From JAIQGF01 sp963797035 (GTDB taxonomy: Bacteria; Acidobacteriota; Terriglobia; Terriglobales; Acidobacteriaceae), in assembly GCA_963797035.1 (NCBI GenBank), contig CAWCOC010000014.1, positions 1 through 64,000 on the forward strand: a DNA stretch of 64,000 bases. The letters run 5' to 3'. Position 1 is the stretch's first letter, and each line of letters starts with the position of its first letter. Below, one piece after another: positions 17,649 through 25,242 of the stretch. The notes beneath the pieces were generated by a model. The model searched no databases and had not been told where the DNA came from. It saw nothing but the letters and a program-made list of their open reading frames with translations. The position numbers and the translations under genes were made by a program.

Positions 17649-19190
17649 TCAATCTGCCGCGATCGACAGCAGCTCCGGTGCAGCCGGCGGAACCTGCAGG
17701 TGTGGCATCGGACGGCCGGCGAACAGCCGTCGGCAGGGCTTCGCCAGCCAGCGTGCCCATCGTGCCGAGGAAGACTTCCTGGCGCTGTCGGTCGCAATCC
17801 CGGTATCGGCATACATGTGCCGGTAAATCCTGGAAATGAGCATGAACGCCAGCCGTCCTCGCGTGGACTTGATAAATCGCGCCCGCTTCCAGATGGAACG
17901 CCAGTCATAAAATTTGTCCCACACGGCTTGTGTCGAGCGGCGTATTTCCTCGGCCGACATCACCGGGTGCGACCAAAAAAGCTTGGGACGAAGGTGCGTG
18001 GGGATGAGCCACCGGCGTGTGATCGGGATCCCCGCAATCGTTTGCGGCGTGTCTCCGAGGCTCTTTTCCCATTTCGTAAAGTCCACGGTGCCGGGAAATG
18101 GCGTGAGCATCACAAACTGCGCAAATGTGATGCCGGCCCGCTCGGCTACATCTTCCGTGGCCATGAACGTGGCGGGGTTGTCGCTAGGCAAGCCAAAAAT
18201 GAAGGATCCGAGCACATGGACGCCATGCCGCCGGAAGGTCCGAAGGCGCTCCACCAGATTTTCTCCAGCCAGATTGAAATCCTTGTAAACGTCCTTCAGA
18301 CCCTCCGGGGTGACAGATTCCACACCCACCAAGGCGCCGATAATGTGCGCCGCACGCATGGCGTCGAGAAAATCCGGATCTTCGGCGGCCTCCATCGTGA
18401 TCTGAGTGAAGAAGCGCACGTCCGGCAGCTTCGCCAGACGCGCCATGAGTTCGAAGCGCTCCGCGCGCAACAATTCCAGTTCACGCAGACGAGTCGAGTT
18501 GTTCTGCTGTGCCGCCAGGCGCAAGTCGCTCAGGGTAACCGGGTAAAAGTTGTCGTCGGCAAGTGCGATAAACCGAAAACCCAGGCGGCGCAGTTGGACA
18601 ATTTCCTCGATCACCGCGTCCGACGTGCGTTGCCGGGGGCGCTGGCCATCGGTGCGCCACACGGAACAGAAGGAACAATGCTTCGGACAGCCTCGAACGG
18701 TTTGCACCGAAGCCCACATGTAGCGGTTACGCGGGAGCAAGTCCCAACGCGCCGGAGAAAATTGACTGGCCTCAATGCGACCGCCTGAATAGGTCAGCTT
18801 GGGAGCGCCGACGCCGCAATCTGCAATGACCGTTGGCCAGACCTGGTCGCCATCCCCCTGAACCACAGCGTGGGCGCCGCCGAGTTCAACCGCCTCCTCC
18901 GGGTACAAAGTTGCGTGAATTCCGCCGAAGACGACGTAAGCTCCGCGATCAAGTGCCATCCTTCCGATCTCATATCCGCGAAGCGCGTTCGCGGTATGGA
19001 CGCCGATGCCAACGACGTCGCCGGGCCGGATGCTTTCCGGATCAACCGGGACGAGAGTCTCATCCACGATCGCGGGGTCTCCATAAAGTTTCGGGGTCGC
19101 GGCCGCAAGGACGTAAAGCCAACGCGGAGTAATGACGGCAGTTCCGAACGACACATCGCTGGGATTTACCAGGTGAATCTTCACGGGCAC
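17649..19190 (-). CDS. B12-binding-domain radical SAM protein
   Basis: 513 aa. Residues 1-140 form a cobalamin-binding-like Rossmann domain (VVGIGVHTANALRGYEIGRM, VVFGGIHATLYPEEAVELGG). Next comes the radical SAM cluster C168-x3-C172-x2-C175 (RGCPKHCSFCSVW) and the barrel, with IALADDNFYP, GALVGVESVTPEGLKDVYKD and GSFIFGLPSDNPATF. This class includes methylases and enzymes that modify hopanoids, lipids or tetrapyrroles; the substrate cannot be told. A GTG start at 19190 is favoured by GGAGGA upstream. It ends 458 bp before the small envelope genes and lies next to a Crp/Fnr gene. Confidence 0.85.
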   Translation of the reverse strand: MPVKIHLVNPSDVSFGTAVITPRWLYVLAAATPKLYGDPAIVDETLVPVDPESIRPGDVVGIGVHTANALRGYEIGRMALDRGAYVVFGGIHATLYPEEAVELGGAHAVVQGDGDQVWPTVIADCGVGAPKLTYSGGRIEASQFSPARWDLLPRNRYMWASVQTVRGCPKHCSFCSVWRTDGQRPRQRTSDAVIEEIVQLRRLGFRFIALADDNFYPVTLSDLRLAAQQNNSTRLRELELLRAERFELMARLAKLPDVRFFTQITMEAAEDPDFLDAMRAAHIIGALVGVESVTPEGLKDVYKDFNLAGENLVERLRTFRRHGVHVLGSFIFGLPSDNPATFMATEDVAERAGITFAQFVMLTPFPGTVDFTKWEKSLGDTPQTIAGIPITRRWLIPTHLRPKLFWSHPVMSAEEIRRSTQAVWDKFYDWRSIWKRARFIKSTRGRLAFMLISRIYRHMYADTGIATDSARKSSSARWARWLAKPCRRLFAGRPMPHLQVPPAAPELLSIAAD

Positions 19191-19216
19191 ATACCTGTTC
19201 CTCCGGCTGAGTTTCG

Positions 19217-19948
19217 CTAGTCGTGCAGGATCACGTTCAATAGGGAGCTGTGAATCTCGATCGAGCCGTTGTACTTGATAAAACCCAGTTTCCGGAAGCG
19301 ATTCATGAAGTAGCTGACGCGTGAGCGGGTCGTTCCGATCATCTCCGCCAGAGCTTCCTGGCTGATTCTTGGGATGACCTTTTCAGGCCTTCCTTCTTTA
19401 CCGAACTGTGCCAGCAGTAAGAGAGTCCGGGCTAGTCGTTTTTCGCTGGAATTGAAAAGCTGGTCAACCAGATCCTCCTGGATGCGGGCGTTGCGAGCAA
19501 GCAGGAAGGCGACAAACACATCGGAAAAAGTGTGCTGCTCGTGAAGCACACGCAGCATGTCTTTTCTGGCGATCCTGAGTACCTCGCTGTCGGCAATCGC
19601 AGTAGCGGTGGCTTGCCGAAGAGGCTGAGCGGCGGCGATGCAGGACTCACCGACGAATTCACCCGAGCCCAGCAAGGCGATGGTCGCCTCCTTGCCGCGT
19701 TCATTAACGACGGTGAGCTTGACCTTCCCTTTTTGGATATAGAAAATTGTATTGGCAGGCTCGCCCTGCGTAAACAGGATCTCTTTTTTGGGCAGAGTCA
19801 GGAATTTCCGGCCAACGCCGGCGGTGGCGAGAAAAGAGACAGGATCAAATCCGGTGCGCCCATTTCCGGTGCGCCCGCTCTTACGCCTGATGAAAAGACT
19901 TCTTGATACCGGGCCCCGTGCCTTGTCGGCAACTGCCGTGGAAAGCAT
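19217..19948 (-). CDS. Crp/Fnr-family regulator 1
   Basis: 243 aa: cyclic-nucleotide-binding-like beta barrel (residues about 45-150, ILFTQGEPANTIFYIQKGKV, VGESCIAAAQPLRQATATAI), dimerisation helix, and winged HTH (about 190-225, ISQEALAEMIGTTRSRVSYF). It lacks the Fnr Cys cluster. The N-terminal 40 residues are an extra basic stretch with an internal GRTGNGRTG repeat. The start has AGGAGG. A promoter-like pair and a perfect 22-bp palindrome lie 165-220 bp upstream, suggesting autoregulation. It shares the RTLLLLAQFGK/NSSEKRLART linker with regulator 2, so the two are paralogues. Confidence 0.9.
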   Translation of the reverse strand: MLSTAVADKARGPVSRSLFIRRKSGRTGNGRTGFDPVSFLATAGVGRKFLTLPKKEILFTQGEPANTIFYIQKGKVKLTVVNERGKEATIALLGSGEFVGESCIAAAQPLRQATATAIADSEVLRIARKDMLRVLHEQHTFSDVFVAFLLARNARIQEDLVDQLFNSSEKRLARTLLLLAQFGKEGRPEKVIPRISQEALAEMIGTTRSRVSYFMNRFRKLGFIKYNGSIEIHSSLLNVILHD

Positions 19949-20111
19949 CGTGGTGTCCTCCTCTGATGGTAGTGTTTGCGCGGTGAACTTTGAGGCGGCT
20001 GAGTATCTCGAAAGGCGGCGCCTCGGAACGCCACGCCGCCGACATGCTTTAAGGTACCGGCGGGAACTGAAGTGAGGAGAACCAGTATCGCGAACTTACT
20101 GCGACGAGAAG

Positions 20112-20133
20112 GAGTGTGCAATATTGCACACTC
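20112..20133. promoter_or_regulatory. Perfect 22-bp palindromic operator
   Basis: The core TGTGCAATATTGCACA is extended by GAG and CTC on the two sides, giving a perfect dyad of 22 bp. The layout TGTGC-N6-GCACA has the same spacing as the CRP site TGTGA-N6-TCACA. It lies 5 bp downstream of the putative -10 of the Crp/Fnr-1 promoter, where a bound protein would block transcription. Autorepression is inferred. Confidence 0.65.
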
Positions 20134-20137
20134 TTCA

Positions 20138-20168
20138 ATCATACATGAAATTGCCAGGCACTGGTCAA
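20138..20168 (-). promoter_or_regulatory. Putative promoter of Crp/Fnr regulator 1
   Basis: Minus strand: -35 TTGACC (20168-20163) and -10 TATGAT (20143-20138) with a 19-bp spacer, slightly long. The same TTTTGACCAG block occurs upstream of Crp/Fnr regulator 2 at about 24577-24586. Confidence 0.4.
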
Positions 20169-20269
20169 AACAGTTTGTTTTCAATGGAGGAGCGGAACGC
20201 AGTTCACGACGGAAGCCGCTGATTCCACAGGTCGTCACGCGGCAAGCACCGGCTGCTCGGCCTTCCTCG

Positions 20270-20938
20270 TCAACCCTTGGCAGCGGCCGTGATTGGTGGA
20301 ATCGCCGTTCCCGCCGGGCGCTTCTTGCCCGGTGAAACAACCGAACGAGAAAAATCGATGATGTACCTGACCGTGTTAGGGCAGAACAGGCACGGCGTCT
20401 CCTGGACCTCGGGGAGAACTTCTTCCGCCACACTTAGCGGAAACGAGCGCAAGCACTCGGTACAGGTCACGACAATGAACGGCACCCCATGCGAATCTTT
20501 TCCGTTGCGAGGGATCCAGACTGGGGCTGACTGCCGTTGATGAGCTCGTGCTCGGGCTGTCGAGGTTCGAATTAAGTCGGCAACCGTCGCCAGGAGATGT
20601 TCGGGATCATGCTGACCCTTGGCGTAGAATCCGTCAGCAATGATTCCTCCAGGGACGGCCCCACCGCATTGATACGCGCCACTGATCGCCACCACTGGAA
20701 TCTGCGGAAATCGGCGCCGAACGACGGAGAGAATCTCAAATCCGGACATGTTTGGCATGTTCAGATCAGAAGTGATCAGGTCAGGGGTGATCGTTCTCAA
20801 CCGCAAAAGTGCATCGAAACCGTCTGCGGCTGTGCTGACTTTGTATCCTTTTGATACGAACAACATTGCGAGGCTTTGGCGGACCGGGGCCTCGTCATCC
20901 ACCAATAAAATGTGATGCTCAGGGCGACGTTTACGCAT
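20270..20938 (-). CDS. Response-regulator receiver protein with C-terminal zinc-ribbon-like segment
   Basis: 222 aa from the ATG at 20938 (GAAGGA upstream). The N-terminal receiver domain has ILLVDDEAPVRQSLAMLF (acidic pocket), phospho-acceptor Asp in LITSDLNMPNMSGFEIL, VVAISGAY and Lys in FYAKG. There is no HTH or enzymatic output. The last 80 residues hold CTECLRSFPLSVAEEVLPEV and CLFC, a CxxC-x(n)-CxxC pair suggesting a zinc ribbon. It might act through protein contact. No histidine kinase is nearby. It reads towards crp/fnr-1 on the same strand. Confidence 0.8.
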   Translation of the reverse strand: MRKRRPEHHILLVDDEAPVRQSLAMLFVSKGYKVSTAADGFDALLRLRTITPDLITSDLNMPNMSGFEILSVVRRRFPQIPVVAISGAYQCGGAVPGGIIADGFYAKGQHDPEHLLATVADLIRTSTARARAHQRQSAPVWIPRNGKDSHGVPFIVVTCTECLRSFPLSVAEEVLPEVQETPCLFCPNTVRYIIDFSRSVVSPGKKRPAGTAIPPITAAAKG

Positions 20939-21241
20939 GGTCAGCAATCCTTCTCCGCCCGGGGCTGCCGGCGCTCAACGGCCATGAACTACGCGCCGCC
21001 TAGTGGTTGGCTTTGTTGCGGATGATTCTCGCAATTCCAGCCGGCCTTAGATGTTCCGAATTGAACACTCGAAGAAATTTGTGCTTTGCTTGGCCGACAC
21101 AAGCGTTGCGACTACGCCACAGGCCGTTTTCCTTCCCCGTTTACCGCACCGGAAGCGGAGCTTTGGCCCAAGTCCAAATTGGCCATTCTGAGCAATAGTG
21201 AACAGTGCTTGGCGCAGCCTCAGAGTACGATCATTCCAGGG

Positions 21242-21367
21242 GTGCGCATTTTGGAAAATTTCAAAAGCAGCCGAGAAGCAGGCGCGTGGCAGCCCAGTCA
21301 GAATGTGGCGTTCCTGATCATCGCTGGCGCAATGATCCTGGCCTGCGTGCTGGTGTTTCTTTTCTGA
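21242..21367 (+). CDS. Small single-pass membrane protein (41 aa)
   Basis: From a GTG at 21242: hydrophilic head (ENFKSSREAGAWQPSQNVAF), then one strongly hydrophobic helix LIIAGAMILACVLVFLF at the very C-terminus. It looks like a tail-anchored micro-protein. The start is uncertain; longer in-frame versions begin at 21086 but have non-coding character. A weaker copy of the shared promoter motif (21185-21204) lies about 40 bp upstream. Confidence 0.4.
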   Translation: MRILENFKSSREAGAWQPSQNVAFLIIAGAMILACVLVFLF

Positions 21368-21409
21368 TCGTGGACGATGGACGCGCGACTTGTGGAAGGT
21401 GCAAAACCG

Positions 21410-21622
21410 ATGAGTGACAATGATGTGACCTACAAGGGCGTGACCTATCACCTTGTGGAAAATCTGCCTCCTCTGAAAACCCACGTCGTGACCTGCCCTC
21501 GTTGCGACGGCGTTGGTTTGATGTATGGGCGAAGCTGCAAAGAATGTAATGGGCGGGGCCTGTTGTATCCGCCGCTTTCGCATGCGCCGGCGATCGGCGC
21601 CACGGCGAAGGGAGACAAATGA
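21410..21622 (+). CDS. Small DnaJ-type zinc-finger protein
   Basis: 70 aa from the ATG at 21410: MSDNDVTYKGVTYHLVENLP, then CPRCDGVGLMYGRSCKECNG, i.e. a CxxCxGxG-x(n)-CxxCxGxG pair as in the DnaJ cysteine-rich domain but only one module. It probably binds one zinc and may recognise protein or RNA. Its stop overlaps the next start by 4 bp (ATGA), so the pair is coupled. Confidence 0.7.
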   Translation: MSDNDVTYKGVTYHLVENLPPLKTHVVTCPRCDGVGLMYGRSCKECNGRGLLYPPLSHAPAIGATAKGDK

Positions 21623-21813
21623 CGAATTCCAAGCTGCAAGCGGCAATCGACGAGTTGGAGAGGCTATACGCGACGGTCAAGGCATTCAAGGCGCGCAACG
21701 GTCGGCTTCCCAATCCCGACAGCGATGCGGGGCGCGCCGTGCTTACCCTTGACGCATTCGCGGGCGAACTGAAAACACTGCAAATCGGGCAACTGGTCTA
21801 TGTGAGCATGTAG
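21619..21813 (+). CDS. 64-aa hypothetical protein, coupled to the zinc-finger gene
   Basis: MTNSKLQAAIDELERLYATV, then KAFKARNGRLPNPDSDAGRA and VYVSM at the end. Predicted helical with a polar middle. The ATGA overlap with the preceding gene and normal composition support it being expressed. Family unknown; a partner of the DnaJ-type finger protein is inferred from the coupling. Confidence 0.6.
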   Translation: MTNSKLQAAIDELERLYATVKAFKARNGRLPNPDSDAGRAVLTLDAFAGELKTLQIGQLVYVSM

Positions 21814-21842
21814 CAAGTTGTCGGGCGGCGGCCCCGTCAGAA

Positions 21843-22028
21843 CTAATTTCGACTGTTTAAGGACTCCATCGTCGGATACGGCGAGCACTTGGGATCCGGC
21901 GCCGGTTTACACTTGTGGCTCAGGTAGTGCTCGGCATCGCGGCACTTCAACTGACAATTGTGACAGCGAATCGGACCCTTGACTTTGGATGGACGGTTGG
22001 CGAGTTCAGGGTTCTTGGCAAGAGTCAT
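21843..22028 (-). CDS. Small C2HC-type zinc-finger-like protein
   Basis: 61 aa: GPIRCHNCQLKCRDAEHYLS with HKC following, giving C-x2-C-x3-C and H-x3-H spacing close to a classical finger. The start has GAAGG. It is convergent with the preceding gene. Function unknown; nucleic-acid or protein binding is plausible. Confidence 0.55.
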   Translation of the reverse strand: MTLAKNPELANRPSKVKGPIRCHNCQLKCRDAEHYLSHKCKPAPDPKCSPYPTMESLNSRN

Positions 22029-22064
22029 CGCCTTCGAATGGTAGGCTTCCGCAGCAACTCTGTG

Positions 22065-22340
22065 CTAATTACTTTGCCTTAGAGTCCGCAGGGCGAGCGG
22101 AACAGGAAAAGCGCCGGTGCGGTCTGCAAGGTTTGCAACTTCGGCCCTGATTGCGGACGCACACGCAATCTGGTGCTCCTGCAGGTCAATTTTTGCGCGT
22201 TCCATGTCGATTTCTCTTTTAGCAGCAATATCAGTGCAAACCCGGTAAAAGGCCGCCGTCCTGGCAGCCATGTAGCTGGCGAGCGTCAAATTCAGAGCTC
22301 GGTCAAGATCTTTGCATATCGGGCAATCCACAGACGTCAT
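22065..22340 (-). CDS. 91-aa CxxC-containing helical protein
   Basis: MTSVDCPICKDLDRALNLTL, then a long charged helix (AKREIDMERAKIDLQEHQIA). The N-terminal CPIC could be half of a zinc site. The ATG follows directly after the stop of the upstream gene (TGAATG) with GGAGG before it, so the two are probably translated together. Confidence 0.6.
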   Translation of the reverse strand: MTSVDCPICKDLDRALNLTLASYMAARTAAFYRVCTDIAAKREIDMERAKIDLQEHQIACASAIRAEVANLADRTGAFPVPLALRTLRQSN

Positions 22341-22610
22341 TCAGCCTCCGATCCTCTGCAAGCGGATGCGTGCGCCTGCTCCTCGTTGTCGAAGCTGTCG
22401 GAATTGCGTCGCCGTGATTCTGAAGCCGCAATGATTGCAGCGGGATTCCGCATGAACACGCCCATTCCTGCCGAACTGCCCGCGTGTAAAGTCCGGCTTT
22501 AAACTCCGAGCAAGGGACGGAGTGGCGCACTGTACCGCTGTGGTGTTTACGAAAAGAGTGTTCATGTCTTGCGCCGGACCTGCGGTGTGGGTGTGGTTGG
22601 GGCCGCGCAC
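22341..22610 (-). CDS. Cys-containing hypothetical protein upstream of the CPIC gene
   Basis: Up to 89 aa; an internal ATG at 22565 may be the real start. The C-terminal part has AESRCNHCGFRITATQFRQL, a CxxC knuckle followed by a basic tail. Its stop touches the next ATG, arguing for an operon. The N-terminal half is low in coding character, so the start is uncertain and the call tentative. Confidence 0.4.
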   Translation of the reverse strand: MRGPNHTHTAGPAQDMNTLFVNTTAVQCATPSLARSLKPDFTRGQFGRNGRVHAESRCNHCGFRITATQFRQLRQRGAGARIRLQRIGG

Positions 22611-22794
22611 AACTCGCGGTTGCGTTTCCGCCGAAAGATTTTCCTCCTGCGCTCCCGCCCGAACCTGGACCTGTCACCGTTGCGTTCTGACATTGCGGTT
22701 CCTCCTTGATCTCTCCGGCGCCTGCCCTAGTGTTAAGAAAACAGGCCGATAGCCGGGACGAGCCTCAGTTAAGTATGCTGTCTGCCTCGGTGCA

Positions 22795-22814
22795 GAACTG
22801 TGCAAAAGTGAACA
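22795..22814. promoter_or_regulatory. Shared 20-bp promoter motif, copy 2
   Basis: GAACTGTGCAAAAGTGAACA, differing at one base from the motif at 17581-17600. It lies about 80 bp upstream of the small gene at 22894. The TGTGCAA half also resembles one arm of the 22-bp palindrome at 20112-20133. Confidence 0.35.
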
Positions 22815-22893
22815 CTTCTTGCGTCGCCACGAGCGTACGATGTCCGAAGTAGCACGTCGTGCGTGGCTCGAAACAGTGCAAGAAGGATCGTCA

Positions 22894-23103
22894 ATGATGA
22901 ACACGAAATTCATTGTGAAACTGAACCACATCGGCAAGCGCGGCACGGAATACGTGCAACGAATTGACGAGACGCCCGTCCGGACGACAAACAAGCTCAA
23001 GTTGGCAATGGTAATGGGCAAATTCACCGCCGAAGACCTCATCAAGTCGATAGAAAATGCCCGCTGCAAAGCACAGCTAGTCTCGGTCCGCGTCTTGGCC
23101 TGA
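22894..23103 (+). CDS. 69-aa hypothetical protein
   Basis: Starts at tandem ATGs with AAGGA upstream: MMNTKFIVKLNHIGKRGTEY, then QRIDETPVRTTNKLKLAMVM and KFTAEDLIKSIENARCKAQL. Alternating beta-strand and helix with many Lys; a compact basic domain. I do not recognise it. Followed 90 bp later by the coiled-coil/RRM pair on the same strand. Confidence 0.6.
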   Translation: MMNTKFIVKLNHIGKRGTEYVQRIDETPVRTTNKLKLAMVMGKFTAEDLIKSIENARCKAQLVSVRVLA

Positions 23104-23191
23104 CACTTCTCCGCCATGTGATCCTGCGCAGGAGTCGAGCCCGGGGATAGGCGCGTGGGGGAACGGCAACCTGGGCGAAGATTTTTCAGGA

Positions 23192-23449
23192 ATGAGAGAA
23201 AAGGATCATATCGACTTGGCCGAGCTCGAGGAAGATCTCGGGCTGCTGGAGCAACATACGAAACATGTCGTCAGCCTCTTAGGGCGGCACCTCGTGGACG
23301 TGGGGCAGAGAATCGCAGCACTACGCGAATCGACGCACCTGTTTCAAGAGATTCGCGATATCAAAGACAAAGTCCGCGCGCTGCAAAGCAAGACTGAAGT
23401 GTTGAAGGCAGGCGGACAAAGTGTCGGGACATTCGAGAGGGAATTGTGA
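23192..23449 (+). CDS. 85-aa coiled-coil protein coupled to the RRM gene
   Basis: MREKDHIDLAELEEDLGLLE, then QHTKHVVSLLGRHLVDVGQR and IKDKVRALQSKTEVLKAGG. Strong heptad pattern over nearly its whole length. Its stop overlaps the GTG start of the RNA-binding protein (GTGA), so both are made from one message. A partner or adaptor for the RRM protein is inferred from the coupling. Confidence 0.65.
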   Translation: MREKDHIDLAELEEDLGLLEQHTKHVVSLLGRHLVDVGQRIAALRESTHLFQEIRDIKDKVRALQSKTEVLKAGGQSVGTFEREL

Positions 23450-23784
23450 AAAAACTTTACGTTGGTAATCTCACGTTTTCTGCCACCGAAAGTGATCTGC
23501 GGGGAATGTTTGCGCCGTTCGGTGCGGTGGAGAGTGTTTCGCTGGTAACCGATCGGGACACTGGCCGCTCGCGCGGATTCGGATTTGTCGAGATGACAAA
23601 CGACCCTGAGGCCGCGACCGCCATCACAGGATTGAACGGCAAGGATTCTGGCGGACGTCCTCTCACGGTTAACGAGGCGAAGCCCAAGGCAGAGCGTGGC
23701 GGTGGCGGCTCTCGCGGCGGCTCTCGTGGGGGCGGGGACGACTATCGCGGCCATGCGCGCCAGCCACGCGAGCCCCGATGGTGA
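23446..23784 (+). CDS. RRM-domain RNA-binding protein with RGG-like tail
   Basis: 112 aa from a GTG. One RNA-recognition motif: RNP2 KLYVGNL at residues 3-9 and RNP1 SRGFGFVEM at about 42-50, followed by a Gly/Arg-rich tail (GGGGSRGGSRGGGDDYRG). This is the arrangement of bacterial cold-shock-type RRM proteins (Rbp family of cyanobacteria and others), which bind single-stranded RNA. It probably acts in post-transcriptional stress response. Translationally coupled to the upstream coiled-coil gene. Confidence 0.9.
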   Translation: MKKLYVGNLTFSATESDLRGMFAPFGAVESVSLVTDRDTGRSRGFGFVEMTNDPEAATAITGLNGKDSGGRPLTVNEAKPKAERGGGGSRGGSRGGGDDYRGHARQPREPRW

Positions 23785-23841
23785 GGTCTGCCATCGCGAA
23801 TGTTCCCCCTGCGGCGATATGTGAGTTGCCACGGCTGATTT

Positions 23842-24495
23842 TCACGCCTGGAGGAGGAACGTCAGGAGTGCCCTGTGCACCTGCAAGCTGCCGTTGTAAT
23901 CGATCAGTCCCATTTTCCTGAAGCGATTCATAAAGAAACTCACCCTCGAACGCGTGGTGCCAATCATGTCGGCGAGGGTTCCTTGACTGACCTTTAGAAT
24001 TGCTGAGCCTATCTTTGACGATCCTCCAAAACTGGACAGCAGCAAAAGCGTGCGCGCGAGCCGTTTCTCACTGGAATTGAAAAGTTGGTCGACGAAGTCT
24101 TCTTCAACTCGGCCAATGCGAAACAGCAGATGAGAGATGAAAAGCTTCGCAAATGCGGTGTCTGCATGAATTATGTTAACCAGAGTGGACTTGTTGATTC
24201 GGGAGATCGTGGCTTGATGGATCGCTGTCGCTGTCGACATGCGCAAGGCTCTCTTGCTGAGACAGCTTTCGCCAAAGAAGTCGCCTTGCCGCAGAATGGC
24301 AAGGACTGCCTTTTTGCCGCGCTTCGACAACACGGTGAGCTTTACATTTCCGCTTTCGATGTAGAACAGCGAGTCCGCCGCGTCTCCCTGGCCGAAAATG
24401 GCTTGGTTCTTTTCGTATTTGCGAGCGGTCTTGCGAGTCCCGATCTTCTTCAGAAATGCTTTGCGATCCAAGGCGGAAATGTGTGCGGTTGCCAT
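23842..24495 (-). CDS. Crp/Fnr-family regulator 2
   Basis: 217 aa from the ATG at 24495 (AAAGGGA upstream). Sensor barrel (AIFGQGDAADSLFYIESGNV, FGESCLSKRALRMSTATAI) and winged HTH (VSQGTLADMIGTTRSRVSFF). It shares NSSEKRLARTLLLL and NRFRKxGxIxYNGS with regulator 1. No Fnr-type Cys set. Upstream (minus strand) are TTTTGACCAG, as for regulator 1, and a GCTCAC-N8-GTGAGC dyad at about 24588-24607. Convergent with the RRM gene. Confidence 0.9.
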   Translation of the reverse strand: MATAHISALDRKAFLKKIGTRKTARKYEKNQAIFGQGDAADSLFYIESGNVKLTVLSKRGKKAVLAILRQGDFFGESCLSKRALRMSTATAIHQATISRINKSTLVNIIHADTAFAKLFISHLLFRIGRVEEDFVDQLFNSSEKRLARTLLLLSSFGGSSKIGSAILKVSQGTLADMIGTTRSRVSFFMNRFRKMGLIDYNGSLQVHRALLTFLLQA

Positions 24496-24810
24496 ACATC
24501 CCTTTTGTTGGCGAGCAAGCTGCCTTAAATGGGCCCTTCCGCCACCCTTTGAACCGTATCCGGATCGAGTCTGCACCGCTGGTCAAAACTGCTCACCACG
24601 GGGTGTGAGCGACAGAAGACGCTTTGATAATGCAGTTGTCCCTGAGGCAACGCGCTGTACTCGGCGTAACGTTGTCAACGCGATCCGACGAAAATCTGCG
24701 GTTGTTATTTGCGGCAGTCTGCATCGTCCCAGATTTTACGTGCTCAAGGTTATTTCTTGACATCGGTGACACGCGCGCCCACAATCTCGCGGCTTGGAGG
24801 GAGATTAACA
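24496..24810. other. Divergent promoter region of Crp/Fnr-2 and the NTF2-like gene
   Basis: 315 bp without a credible gene. It holds the TTTTGACCAG block (about 24577-24586, minus strand) and an interrupted dyad GCTCAC/GTGAGC near 24588-24607. Confidence 0.4.
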
Positions 24811-25242
24811 ATGACGAACATATTCAAGTTTGCCGTGCTTTGCCTTGTTCTGATCGCGGTACTGCCGGCCGTCGCGCAGAACGATGACGCTGCTGCAAAT
24901 ATCACGAAGATGATTCAAGACGGTGTAAAGGCCGATCTCGCCGGAGACAATAGCCAGATCAAAAACAACTTCGTTGACGACTACATCGTCGGTTCGAGCT
25001 TAGGTAACTGGATGACGAAGAGTGAAATGATGGACACGTCGAAGAATACGCGAACCAGCGAGAGCATCAACGACATAAAGGTCAACGTGTACGGCGATAC
25101 AGCGATTGCACGGTTCCGTCAAACATACGCCGGTCTCGTGCAGGGCACGAATCAGAGTCGCACGATCATTTGCACGCAGACCTGGCAAAAGCAGGGTAAC
25201 GCATGGAAGGGTCTGGCCACACACTGTTCAAAGGCGCAGTAA
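24811..25242 (+). CDS. Exported NTF2-like (SnoaL/DUF4440-type) protein
   Basis: 143 aa from the ATG at 24811 (GGAGGGAG upstream). Signal peptide FKFAVLCLVLIAVLPAVAQ. The mature part is a cone-shaped NTF2-like fold: MIQDGVKADLAGDNSQIKNN, YGDTAIARFRQTYAGLVQGT and a final strand with WQKQGNAWKGLATHCSKAQ. Two Cys (CTQTW and THCSK) may form a disulphide after export. Proteins of this type carry varied enzymatic or binding roles; none can be assigned. Confidence 0.7.
   Translation: MTNIFKFAVLCLVLIAVLPAVAQNDDAAANITKMIQDGVKADLAGDNSQIKNNFVDDYIVGSSLGNWMTKSEMMDTSKNTRTSESINDIKVNVYGDTAIARFRQTYAGLVQGTNQSRTIICTQTWQKQGNAWKGLATHCSKAQ

Larger units (their letters stand above)
19949..20269. other. Regulatory intergenic region between Crp/Fnr-1 and the response regulator
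   Basis: 321 bp without a credible gene. It holds the palindrome at 20112-20133 and the promoter-like pair above, plus a GC-rich stretch (19990-20060) that would be the 5' leader of the crp/fnr-1 transcript. Confidence 0.5.
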
